Below, one piece after another: positions 9,243 to 18,908 of a stretch of DNA of 64,000 nt. Every line of letters starts with the position of its first letter. The first letter of the stretch is position 1. The translations under genes were made by a program, and so were the position numbers. The stretch lies in the NCBI GenBank assembly GCA_008330645.1, contig VLTN01000003.1:744001-808000 (forward strand), given 5' to 3'. The DNA comes from Cafeteria roenbergensis (taxonomy: Eukaryota > Sar > Bigyra > Bicosoecida > Cafeteriaceae). Under the pieces are notes generated by a model. That model was given only the letters and a program-made list of their open reading frames with translations. It was not told the DNA's origin and did no database searches.

Positions 9243-11366
9243 ATGGCTCCTGGCCCCCTCGAGGCACCGCAGGCTGGGCTGCTTCCGTGCCTTCCGCTGC
9301 CCTCGCTGGAGCGAACCCTGGAAGATCTGGTGGCCAACACTGAGTGCCTTGTCTCGGGGGAGGCGCAAGCGGAGCTGCGCGACGCGATACTGGAGGACCT
9401 TGCGCCGGGAAGCCGCATGCGGGCGCTGGACGACGTTCTGCGCTCTCAGTGGCCGGAGTGCTCCGCGACGGGAGCTGCTGGCGGCAGCGCGGCATCCAAC
9501 CAGTCCTGCCGGGCCGACCCAGCCTCCTCCTCCTCCTCGTCGTCGTCGTCGTCGTCGTCGTCGTCATCGTCCTCCTCCTCCTCTGCTCCGGGCACGCCCG
9601 ACCCGGGACTCTCTGAGTCCAAGGCAGCCGGTGGCAGCGCGGGCGCGCCGGGCGTGGACCGCGAGCTCTTCCGCCACTATGCCGACGAGGCCTGGCTCCG
9701 AGCCTACCTTGCTTCCAGGGCCCCCCTCCCAGTGAACTCCAACCCATTCTTCCTTATGGAGGGCGACGCCTCGCCTGGCTCCCGGTCGCAAGCAACGCGC
9801 GCCGCCTCCATCGTCAGATCCGCCCTGGCCTTCGACATGGCCATCCGAACCGGCACCCTTCCGCCCGACGCATTCCGCGGCAAGCCCCTGTGCATGGCGC
9901 AGTACCAGAAGATGTTCCGGACGTGCCGCGTGCCTGGGCTGGACATGGATGTCTCCCGCTCCTACTCCGGGTCCAGGCACCTTGCTGTGATGGCGCGAGG
10001 GCACGTGTTTGCTGTGGACGTGCTGTCGGCCTGCGGGACCCGCGCCTCCTCTGTGGCCTCCATGGCGGCGGCCTTCAACCGCATTCTGGACGAGGCCCGC
10101 AGCCTCCCGCACGCCGCAGCGGCGGGCTCAGCCATCGGCGTGCTCACGTGCGAAGATCGCACTGCGTGGGCCCGTTGCAGAGAGCGGCTGGTGGCCTCTG
10201 GCAACGAGGCCTCGCTCGAGGCCATCGAGAGCGCCATCCTCCTCGTCTGCCTCGACGAAGACCACCCTGCGACCATCTCGGAGGAGGCCGCCACCTGCTT
10301 GCACGGCACCTCCAGAGTCGACGCTGCCGGCTCGCAGACAGGGTCCTGCGTAAACCGCTGGCACGACAAGGCCACGAGCGTGATCGTGTCGTCCGGGGGC
10401 GCCGCCGGGATCAACTTCGAGCACAGCCATCTCGACGGCCACACCATCCTCCGGCTCGCCTCGGACGTCGTCACCGAATCGCTCATGTCCTTTGCACGAT
10501 CGATCAACCCCTCGCTGCCCGGGGTGCTGCCGCACATGCCGGAGGCCAAAGACGTCAGCTGCGCCCCCCGGCGCCTCGACTGGTCCCTGGACGCGGGCCT
10601 TCGCTCCGCCGTCCGGTCCGCAGAGGCGCGGATTGCGGACGTCGTGTCGCGCGTCACAATTGCCGCGCTGGAATTCGGCCGGTTCGGCAAGGATGGCATC
10701 ACAAGCCGCGGCTGCTCCCCGGACGGGTTTGTGCAGCTCGCAATTCAGCTGGCGTACTTTTCGGTCTACGGCGAGCTGGCCTGCACCTACGAAACCGCAA
10801 TGACCAAGGCGTTCGCACACGGGCGGACGGAGCCCATCCGAGCTGCTCGTCCGTCTGCCCTGGCATTCGCCAAGGCGTTCGGGGAGCCGGGGGACGCGCT
10901 GCATGCGCACTCCGGCGCCAGCGCCGCGGCCTCGCCCGCTGCAGCGGGGGTGGCCCTCCCGGCTGACCCCGCCGAAGCCGCGGCAAGGCTTCGCGCTGCG
11001 CTAGCTGAGCAGACCGCGCAAACTCGTAAGGCTTCCTCTGGCAAGGGCGGTGAGCGTCAGCTCTTTGCGATCCAGATGCTCGCGGCCGAGATGGGCGGCG
11101 GCCTGCCCCGCGTGCTGCAAAGCGAGGCCTGGCGCACTCTGAACGAAGTCATTATCTCGACGTCCAACTGCGGCAACCCCAGCCTGAGGCTCTTTGGCTT
11201 CGGCAACGTGGCCGCAAACGGCTTCGGGATTGGCTACCTGATCAAGAAGGAAGCGCTCGTCTTTTGCGTGACCAGCCAGCGCCGCGACGCTCGCCGCTTT
11301 GCTGTGGCCCTGGAGCGCGCTCTTGTCCGCATGGCTGCCGTCCTGGACGCCGCCCCCGCCGCGTGA
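9243..11366 (+). CDS. Carnitine/choline O-acyltransferase family enzyme
   Basis: An intronless 707-aa protein; the first in-frame ATG (9243) precedes the family's N-terminal signature LPCLPLPSLERTLEDL. Further family motifs in order: NSNPFFLMEG, the active-site His in GINFEHSHLDG (about aa 390), TEPIRAARP, and the C-terminal STSNCGNP (the STS motif) followed by GFGIGYLI. These enzymes move acyl groups between CoA and carnitine or choline for transfer across mitochondrial or peroxisomal membranes. Which subfamily (CRAT, CROT or CPT2) is not clear. There is no PTS1 at the C-terminus (it ends AAPAA), no obvious membrane segment, and a poly-Ser linker (about aa 94-115) between the first motif and the rest. 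An additional upstream targeting exon is possible because the N-terminus is short. Confidence 0.9.
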   Translation: MAPGPLEAPQAGLLPCLPLPSLERTLEDLVANTECLVSGEAQAELRDAILEDLAPGSRMRALDDVLRSQWPECSATGAAGGSAASNQSCRADPASSSSSSSSSSSSSSSSSSSSAPGTPDPGLSESKAAGGSAGAPGVDRELFRHYADEAWLRAYLASRAPLPVNSNPFFLMEGDASPGSRSQATRAASIVRSALAFDMAIRTGTLPPDAFRGKPLCMAQYQKMFRTCRVPGLDMDVSRSYSGSRHLAVMARGHVFAVDVLSACGTRASSVASMAAAFNRILDEARSLPHAAAAGSAIGVLTCEDRTAWARCRERLVASGNEASLEAIESAILLVCLDEDHPATISEEAATCLHGTSRVDAAGSQTGSCVNRWHDKATSVIVSSGGAAGINFEHSHLDGHTILRLASDVVTESLMSFARSINPSLPGVLPHMPEAKDVSCAPRRLDWSLDAGLRSAVRSAEARIADVVSRVTIAALEFGRFGKDGITSRGCSPDGFVQLAIQLAYFSVYGELACTYETAMTKAFAHGRTEPIRAARPSALAFAKAFGEPGDALHAHSGASAAASPAAAGVALPADPAEAAARLRAALAEQTAQTRKASSGKGGERQLFAIQMLAAEMGGGLPRVLQSEAWRTLNEVIISTSNCGNPSLRLFGFGNVAANGFGIGYLIKKEALVFCVTSQRRDARRFAVALERALVRMAAVLDAAPAA
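9523..9587 (+). repeat. TCC/TCG trinucleotide tract coding for poly-Ser
   Basis: A run of Ser codons, pure TCC then TCG then TCC, forms a linker in the acyltransferase. It is an in-frame microsatellite prone to length change. Confidence 0.9.
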
Positions 11367-11741
11367 TCGGCACTCCACGGCCAGCCGCGTCGCACGTGGC
11401 CTGTCGAATCGCAACTAGGAACAGATCCGACGCTTCGACAGGAAGGCGGCTCGTCCCGCAACGACAAACGCTGATGAGTGCTGGCGCGTTTCGGGGCGGA
11501 GAGCGCTGCTGAGACGGCGTGTGGCTCACTGCGTGGGCATTGTGAATCTGCGTCGCTGGTGCAATCTCCCCAGCCCTTGCGTGCGGCGGGTGCAGCACCC
11601 CTCTGATCTTTGCAAGAAGCGCTTCGAAGCAAGCGCACCCCACTCACTGCACGCCAGACAGCAGCGTGGCGCGCGGTCACAGCAACACCGCATGGCCGCG
11701 CCGCTGGCCGACTCGGCCGCCTCCTCGGGACCAAGGCGGGC
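11367..11741. other. Tail-to-tail intergenic region
   Basis: 375 bp between the converging acyltransferase and UPRT genes. No coding or structural feature was seen; it must hold both 3' UTRs. Confidence 0.5.
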
Positions 11742-12656
11742 TCACGGGTTCACAGTGCCGTAATAGCGATCTCCAAAGTCGCCGAGGCCCGGGACGATGT
11801 ACCGCTGTTCGTTGAGCTTTGCGTCGACAGCCCCGGTCACGATGCGGAGGTCGGGGTGGGCGCGGCGCAATGTGGCCAAGCCTTCGGGAGCAGACACCAC
11901 GTTGACGACGACGATGCGATCCTCGCGCACCCCAGCCGCAAGCAACACGCCCACAGCGCGAACGAGAGACCCTCCCGTTGCGAGCATCGGGTCGGCAAGC
12001 ACCACCGCCCTGCGAGAAAACACGCCAGAGGACCGGCAAGCGGGTGGTGGTTGCTGCAGCCGACGCGCCTGCACTCGCTCGGGCGGCGAGCAGCGACGCA
12101 TTTTCTCTGCCCCCGCCCACCGACGCGCCAGCCCAATCAGCACGAGGTGCACCAACAGATGGAGCGCGTGGAGCACTCACTTCTTGCTGGCGATGTCCTT
12201 GGGGAGCTTTGAATAGTACAGCTTGGCGCGCTTGTCAACCGAGGCTTCGTCGCGCTGGATCAGAATCCGACCGACAGCCACGCCACGCAGAACGCGCCGA
12301 AAGGCCTCCGCGAGCCCATCGCCGGCCCGCATGATGCTGACGACAGCGACGTCCTTGGCTGGGAGCGGCGCAAGCCCGTCGTAGTCGCCGCAGGGCGTGC
12401 GAACCGTCTTGGGCACCACGCCCGGCAGCGTGGCGAGGGTCTCCTCCACGAGCAGCCCAAAGAGCCTGTCTGAGTGCTCGCTGAACTCGGCCGGGGCAGT
12501 GCCCTCGGCCCGGATGACGCTGAAGAGGGCGCGGCTCGCGGCGCTGCGCAGGACCACCGGCTCCTGCGCCTCAGTCTTTGCCACGCTGCCTGCGACGCAA
12601 GCCGACGCGGCGAGGGCGCCAGCTGCACGGGCGAAAGTCCTGCGAATGGCTGCCAT
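11742..12656 (-). CDS. UPRT: Uracil phosphoribosyltransferase
   Basis: Two exons, 12656-12181 and 12009-11742, with a 171-bp intron (GTGAGT donor, CTCGCAG acceptor, phase 2), give 247 aa. The join restores the reading KDIASKKAVVLADPMLATGGS. DPMLATGGS is the PRPP-binding loop of UPRT, and the C-terminus carries the uracil-binding GDFGDRYYGT. Exon 1 holds VSIMRAGDGL and ILIQRDEAS, also typical. The enzyme salvages uracil to UMP with PRPP. The N-terminus (MAAIRRTFARAAGALAAS) is Arg/Ala-rich and could be a mitochondrial presequence, which would be unusual for this normally cytosolic enzyme. If the intron were retained, translation would stop one codon past the donor. Confidence 0.93.
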
Positions 12657-12831
12657 GCTTTTTTCTGTTGTGCCACTTCGACAGCATGCTCGCGGGGGGC
12701 GGCAGCAGGGGAGAAAGATGCACCCGTCGCGATGCAGAGCCAGCAGCGGCCGTGGGCAGGGAGCGGCGCGGATGCGGGCGGGTGGCGGTTCGTGGTCCGC
12801 ACAGTTCGCCACCGAGCAGTCACACACACAC

Positions 12832-15800
12832 CTACCACGAAGCGCGCTCGCGCTGGTACCACCGGGGCAGGGCCTCGCCGCCCGGTCCGACTGTCTCGAC
12901 CACGAACGTGCTGTGCTCCTCGGTTCCCGGAGGAGGCAGCGGCGCCACCGCAGAGGCGAAACTGACGCCCGACCGGCTGCGGGAGCGCCGTGGGGGCGTG
13001 GTCTCCCTGGACGCCGCCTCCAGCACCGACCTGTCCAGTGTTCCGGATGCCGCCGCCGCGTTGGAGCGCGGTGCGACTGTCCTCCTCGGGGAAGCGTGCG
13101 TGCGCGGCTCGGGCTGCCGCTTCGGCCGGTGCGACGGCGACGGCTTCGTTGTCGCCGTCGCAGCACGGTCCTGCGGCGGGGGCGGCTGCACCAGGGCCAC
13201 CTCGTCCCGCTGTGCGAGCGCCTCCTCCAGCACCCGCTGCAGCCCCTCCAGGCGGGCCCGCTCAGCAAGCAGTCTCCGCAAGTCGTCTTGCGCCGCTCGC
13301 CTGGCCGAGCCCTCGCGTTCGGCCCTCCTGCTGGCAGCAGCAGCCTCGTCCTCCGCACGGGCTGCTCGTTCAAGGGCGTCCTGCGCCGTCTGTTCGAGGG
13401 CGGCGAGCCGTCGAGCCACGTACTCCTGCGGCCTCGTGGCCTCTGCAACCAGCCGCTCCAGCCTGTCCGCGCGGCCCCGCTCGCGCAGCACCGCCGCCCG
13501 CTGTCTCGCAGCCTCTGCGGCCGCCGCCGCCGCTCGCCGCTCCGCCTCGGCGGCCCGTCGGGCCAGCATCACGCTCTGCGCAATGCGCCGGCTCGGCAGG
13601 GCGGGGATGCCCACGCCGACAGCGCCCAGGGCCTGCGTCAAAGCCAGGACCCGGCTGGACGACGGCGGCTGCGCTGCCCGCGACGCACTCCCGCGGCAAG
13701 CCTCTCCACGAGCGCCTCCTGCCTCGCCGCTCCCCGCCGCGCTGACCCCACCCGCCGCCGCTCCCGCCGCTCCCGCCGCTCCCGCCGCTCCCGCCGCTCC
13801 CGCCGCTCCTGCTGCCCTGGCCTTGGCCGGCGACGACCTCAGCACCGAGGCGCTGGTGCGCGTGCCCGGCCCAGGCGAGGCCTGCGGCTTGCTCGCGTCA
13901 GCGGCCAGGCTCTCCTCGAAGCCCTCGTCCTCGTAGTCGTCCTCTGCAGGGCCTTCCGACTTGGCCTCCTGCTCCGGGGAGCTCTGCCGGACCGCGCAGT
14001 CCTGGGGCTCATCACTGCCAGTCAGCTCCCCGCCGCCAGCCCGCGGGCCGGCAGCGGCGCTACCGTCGTCAGCGAGGCCGCTGCTCTGCAGCTGCACGAC
14101 GTCGTCGACGTCCAAGCCGGCGTCCGCCCCGGCGATGACGATGGCGTCAAGCTGCGCCTCGAGCGCCTCGTACTCTGCAAGCCGCCTCCGCATGGCATCC
14201 GCCTCGGCGTCCACCCGCGCCCGCTCCGCAGCCGCCGCCGCCGCCGCGCGCGCCAGCTCCTCCCGAGCCGCCTGCAGCTTCTCGCGCACCGCCTCCGCCT
14301 CGTCCCTCGCCTCTCTCGCGGCGGCCTCGGCCTCGTCCCGGCCAGCCCTTGCGGTCTCCAGCCGCACGCTGTCGGCTCGCATCTCGCCGCGCAGCTCTGC
14401 CGCAGAGGTCTCCTTCGCCGCCTCGGCCGCGCGCAGCCGCGACAGGCACTCCTCGTGCCGCCGCGCCAGCCCCTCGTGGGCGACCCGCAGCTCCGCCAGC
14501 TGCGCCACGGCCTCCGCACGCCCCTCGCGAGCTGCCGCCGCCTCCGCCTCACGCGCCTCGCGCGTCCCCTCCCGGATGCGGGCAATCTCCGCAGCCGCCT
14601 CCTCGCGAAACCGCGCGACGTCGCCGTCTGCCCGGCGCTGGGCCTCCTCCCGCGCGTCCTCCCTCGCCGTGGCGAGCCGGCCTCGCAGCTCCTCCGCCTC
14701 CCGCCGCAGGGCGCGGAGGTCTGCCTCCGCCTCGTCTCGGCCCGCTCGCTCCCGCTTGGCGTCCTCGACGGCGCGCGCCTCTGCCCGGCGCGCGGCCTCC
14801 GCCTCCGCGGCGAGCAGCTCCGCCCGCCGCGCCTCTCGCGTCTCTCGCTCGCGCCCCTCCTGCCGCTCGGCCCGCAGACTCTCCGCCTCAGCGCGAAGGG
14901 CCGCCTCCGCCCGCTTCGCGGCCTCCGCCTCCCGAGCCTGCCGCTGCGCCGCGTCGACAGCCTCGTCGTGGGCGCGGGCCTTGTCCGCGTTGGATCTGGC
15001 CAGCGTTCGAGCGGTCTCCGCCTCCGCCCTGCTGGCCGCCGCGGCCTCCTCGGCCTCCTCGCGCCGGCGCTCGGCCTCGGCAGCGCGAGCGTCAGAGGCC
15101 CGCTGGCGCGCCTCCGCCTCTCGCGTCCTGGCGAGCAGAGCCTCGCCTTGCTGGCTGTGCTGCTCCCGGAGGGCTCCCAGCGCGGCGCGGAGGCGGGTGG
15201 CCTCTTCGCGCGGGGCTGCCGCCGCCTCTTCCGCCCTCAGCGCTGCAAGCTCTCCCAAGGTGAGCGACGCCCTGTCTCTCGCCCGCAGCCCCGCGGTCGC
15301 CTCGGGCCCGGCCGCCGACAGGGCCTCCAGATCTCTGACCCCCGCTGAGAGCAGGCGCCTGACCCGGCTCGCCTCCTCCATGGCTGCGTTGGCCCTCGAG
15401 TCGGCGTCGGCGATGCGCTGAGCGGCCTCCGCCTGCGCATCCGAGACTGCCTGCTGGGCCAAGGACAGCTCCCGCTGCCACGCGACCTCAGCCAGCGCGC
15501 GCTCGTGACGCTCCGCGTCCAGGTCCTCCTCGGCCTGCCGGATGCGCCGAGCCAAGCTGCGGAGGCGCGGTCAGAGCGCGGAAAGCGCTGGGGGAGCAGG
15601 CAGCGGTGGGTCGGTCGGAACGGGAACAGCAGCAGAGAGGGGGGCGATAGCGGCACGCGATTGTGCGAGGCGGGCGAGCGCGCGCCGCTCGCAATGCAGG
15701 GCGGATCAGCCTCGGCCCGACGGACGCCGGAGACGGCGCAGAGGCCGGCGGCACAAGAGTACAAGGCAGCGGCGACGGCAGCCGGGCTTCCGAAAGCGCG

Positions 15801-16409
15801 TGCGCCACGAGCTCACACTGCGGACGCTGTGGCACCGGCTTGGCGCTCCAGGGTCGCTGTGGGGGTGCTCCCGGCGCTGTCGAGCTGGGGCAGGTCGCCT
15901 GCCCGCTCAATCGCATCGTCCCCTGGGGTGCGACGGCTGGCGACGGAGGACGGTGTGGCGTCCATCCCAGCCCCGGCGCCTCGTCCGCGGGTCACGGGCG
16001 TGCCCCACACGGGCTGCGCGGGCGGGTGAGTTGACCGCAACGCGCTGCGAGGCTGGTCGCCCGAGCCCGAGTCTGTTAGGCCACCAGTGCTGCCCAGGCT
16101 TCCGCTTCCCTCGAGAGAGGCCGTCCCTGGGGTCGCTGCACGCAGGATGGACTCGATGATGTCGTCGCCGCCGCGTGACCGGCCGGGCGGAGGAGAGCGA
16201 CTCGCGTCCAAGCCTGCACCCCGCTTCCGCGGAGCGCGGGCCGACCCCTTGCCGGAAGAGGACGACGCATCCGAAACTATGTCATGAAGCTCTTCGTCTG
16301 GCAGCCGGGACCGCAGCTTCGCGCGCTGCAGAACCTTCCTGGCCGCGCCAACGCTGTCGCCGTTGGGACCCGGGAGCCCCCCCCTGCCCGCCGCAGCCGC
16401 AGCAGCCAT
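12832..16409 (-). CDS. Long coiled-coil protein, function unknown
   Basis: Exons 16409-15817 and 15556-12832 (260-bp intron, GTGAGC donor, CTCCGCAG acceptor, phase 2) give about 1,105 aa. The N-terminal 200 aa are Gly/Ser/Arg-rich and disordered. They are followed by some 500 aa of Ala/Glu/Arg heptads beginning LARRIRQAEEDL, a Ser/Glu-rich linker with an Ala-Ala-Gly repeat, a second coiled-coil block of about 170 aa, and a short tail ending WYQRERASW. No globular domain is recognised. The composition resembles cytoskeletal, basal-body or tether proteins, but Ala-rich coiled coils give many false similarities. The start was chosen as the first ATG after the divergent promoter region; an ATG farther upstream would add 77 residues. 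Confidence 0.75.
13746..13815 (-). repeat. 9-nt in-frame repeat coding for Ala-Ala-Gly
   Basis: About six tandem GCTCCCGCC units (plus strand) encode a short Ala/Gly linker inside the coiled-coil protein. Confidence 0.85.
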
Positions 16410-16672
16410 TGCGCAGTCCCTCACGGGCAGCCGACTGCTGCCACAGACGCCTCTCGTGCAACCGGCAGGAACAGTGCACCCGGGGGGCGCCCTGTTGGCC
16501 GCTTGCGTGCTGGTTGCTGCGAGGCGGCCGCCTTGCGACTCGCATCCTTGCGCCCGCCGCAATATCCGCTGGCAGCTGCAAGAGGCCGGCTCTGCAGGCA
16601 ATTGAGGGGCGCAGTCGCTTGCGGGGCTGCGCAGCCGCACCGCCCGCCTCTGAGGCGCTCTTCGTGGGGCCC

Positions 16673-18394
16673 ATGGGTGCTGCTCAGTCGGCCTCCCAGC
16701 CAGCGAGTCCGTACGCGTGGATTCGGACTCCTCTGACGGTGGTCCTGATGCTCATGTCGCAGAGCATGAACTGGCAAAGCCCGGCTTTGCTGATGGCCGT
16801 GAGGGGCGCGTTCATCTCCATGGTTGGGGCGCTGCTCTTCTTCTTTTACCAGATCAAGGGGGACGTGGAGGCGCGCTTCGAGGCCGACCAGGAGTACCGG
16901 GAGCGCAAGGTGTGGATTCGACGGCAGAAGCCGAAGAGCTGGATGTCCTCCCTCTTTGGCGACGACCAAGGACCCCAGAGGCCCAAGGCTGACGAGGTGA
17001 GGTGCTTCCTTGCTGACGGGGGGGGGGCGGAGCGCGGGCGAATGGGCGGACGCGGGGCGCCGCAGAGGCCCGGTTGTGGCTTGCAAGCGCAAGGGCCGCC
17101 GACCCCACAGCATGTGCGCGCGCCTGCAGGCCCGCCGCTCTCCACAGCGCCGCCCCTCCTGACTGTCAATGGCGATCCGCAGTACGTGGAGACCACGGAG
17201 GGGACGCTTGAGCGGGAGGGGGCCAACAAGGCATTCCAGGCCACGCTCTCGTCGGCAATGATGCCCATGGGGGCCTCCTTCTTCTTCGGGGTCCACTTCA
17301 TGCTCCTCATCCAGGTCCTCAACGTGCCATTCACTATGCTCGAGGACCGCATGCTGAAGCGCCACCTGTGGCCCAGCCTTCTGGGCAGCCCCGAGGACGA
17401 ATTGCCGCCCGTGGAGACGCTGGTGGCGGAGCCGTCCGGCATCCTCTTCGCAGACCCCTCCGTTGTGCCGCCCACGCTGCAGCTCCTGCGGCGCAAGGCC
17501 CGCGCCAAGCGCGCGGCGGAGGGCAAGGACCCGGCCGTCGTGCCCGCGGACGGGGCGGACCCGCAGCTGGGGCTGGGGGGCAGGCGGCCTGTCAGGACCC
17601 AGGCGCGCCTCACCGCGGCCGCCCACGGCGCCGGGGGCGGGGGAATCAAGGCCGCGGGTGCCGGGTCCAGCGGCGAGGACCAGGTGGCCGCGTCCGCTGC
17701 GGGGGCGGATGATGATGACCTGGACATCGACGAGGTGTCCTACGGGGAGGGCTACGACGAGCTGATGGAGGACGCAATTTTTGGGGCCTGGGAGGACGAC
17801 GAGGCGGTGAACACCCGCGCCATCGAGGCCCTCGGCGAGCAGAAGAAGCCCCTGGCCTACGCCACGGACGAGCAAGGGTGGACCTTCCTCATGGTCGCGT
17901 CCGGCTCCAGGGCCACCCCCCAGCGCGCCGTTGAGCGGATGCTGGAGCTCGGCTGCGGCCCAGCGGACGCCGAGGACGCCGATGGGTGGAGCGCGCTGCA
18001 CTGGGCCGCAATGCACGACTGCCCCCAGGCGGTGCGGGCCATCGCGCGGTGGGAGCTTGGCCGCGTGCTCCCCGTTCAGGAGGGGTCGCCTGCCCGACTG
18101 CTGGGTATGCTGGAGCGGCGCAACAAGGACGGAAAGACCCCGCTTGACCTGGCCGACGACGAGGGCAGCGAGCTTGCCGCGGCGGCGCTGCGAGAGGCGG
18201 CCGCCGCCTGCGCTGGCGCCAAGCCGGTTGCCCGAGGCAAGAAGAGCAAGGGCATGCCGGCGCGCACGACCGAGCCCGAGCCCGCGTCTTCCGCCTCTGC
18301 CGCGGGGGCGGCCGCGGCTGGTGACAAGGGCGCTGGGAAGCGGCGGGGTGGAGCGCGCGACGAGGTTACGGCCGCGGCGGACGAGCTGGACTGA
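16673..18394 (+). CDS. PHO88/SND3-like ER membrane protein with C-terminal ankyrin repeats
   Basis: Exons 16673-16996 and 17183-18394 (186-bp phase-0 intron, GTGAGG donor, GATCCGCAG acceptor, no stop inside) give 511 aa. Residues 1-190 resemble PHO88/SND3, the membrane component of SRP-independent ER targeting: a short N-terminus, a hydrophobic LTVVLMLMSQSMNW, a second segment AFISMVGALLFFFYQIKG, then YVETTEGTLE, a third hydrophobic stretch (SFFFGVHFMLLIQVL) and MLKRHLWPSLLG. The splice join places YVE at about the point where fungal PHO88 has YVEPP. The rest is not part of PHO88: an acidic linker (DDDDLDIDEVSYGEGYDEL) and at least two ankyrin units (GWTFLMVASGS; GWSALHWAAMHD; KDGKTPLDLADDEGSEL) at about aa 365-475. 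The PHO88 assignment rests on segment order and short motifs and is moderate; the ankyrin part is clear. Confidence 0.7.
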   Translation: MGAAQSASQPASPYAWIRTPLTVVLMLMSQSMNWQSPALLMAVRGAFISMVGALLFFFYQIKGDVEARFEADQEYRERKVWIRRQKPKSWMSSLFGDDQGPQRPKADEVRCFLADGGGAERGRMGGRGAPQRPGCGLQAQGPPTPQHVRAPAGPPLSTAPPLLTVNGDPQYVETTEGTLEREGANKAFQATLSSAMMPMGASFFFGVHFMLLIQVLNVPFTMLEDRMLKRHLWPSLLGSPEDELPPVETLVAEPSGILFADPSVVPPTLQLLRRKARAKRAAEGKDPAVVPADGADPQLGLGGRRPVRTQARLTAAAHGAGGGGIKAAGAGSSGEDQVAASAAGADDDDLDIDEVSYGEGYDELMEDAIFGAWEDDEAVNTRAIEALGEQKKPLAYATDEQGWTFLMVASGSRATPQRAVERMLELGCGPADAEDADGWSALHWAAMHDCPQAVRAIARWELGRVLPVQEGSPARLLGMLERRNKDGKTPLDLADDEGSELAAAALREAAAACAGAKPVARGKKSKGMPARTTEPEPASSASAAGAAAAGDKGAGKRRGGARDEVTAAADELD

Positions 18395-18908
18395 GAGAGC
18401 GGCGTGTTGCAACCTGTGTGGATGCGGGGGGGAGCGCCACGCAATGAGTGGCGTGGGCTCTGTTGGCGAGGATAATTTGACAGGTTGCGAACGCACGGCA
18501 CAGGAAGCCAGCGCCCGCCGAGGATGCGCGTCAAACGCAGGCAAGACGCAAGGAACATGCAAACCACAGCCCAATCGCCGCGCACGTTGCAGCAACCATG
18601 CTGGAAGAGGCAGGCAGCGGGAGCTGCTTTCGCGGCCCCGCTCCACACGAAACTGTAATGGACCCTTCATGGCGAGCCTGCTCGCGCGCCCGCCCGCCCG
18701 CCCGCCCGCACAGAGGGCGAGGGGAGGCGAGAAGGTGGGCAAACAAGCACACGAGCAGCAGAAGCAGCAGCAGAAGCAGCAGCAGCAGGGCAGTGCTGCG
18801 CGTCCAAGAGATACGGATGACTGGAGAGACAATGGCTTGACTCCCGCAGCGACGGCCGCTGGCAGCAGCCTGGTTCACGGCGGGCACCGACCTAGGACGG
18901 GACTTGGC
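18395..18908. other. Tail-to-tail intergenic region with simple repeats
   Basis: 514 bp between converging genes. It contains a CCCG-type run near 18690-18712 and a CAG/AGC run near 18757-18790. No gene is supported. Confidence 0.6.
18690..18795 (+). repeat. CCCG run and CAG/AGC run
   Basis: Two non-coding simple repeats lie in the gap between the converging SND3-like and kinase genes: a tetranucleotide CCCG run, then interrupted AGCAGA/AGC units. Confidence 0.85.

Noticed and set aside
12397-15348. Plus-strand frame of 983 codons opposite the coiled-coil gene
   Set aside because: It is an Arg/Leu/Pro shadow of GC-rich codons. The minus-strand frame has coiled-coil heptads, an in-phase intron and UPRT on its 3' side.
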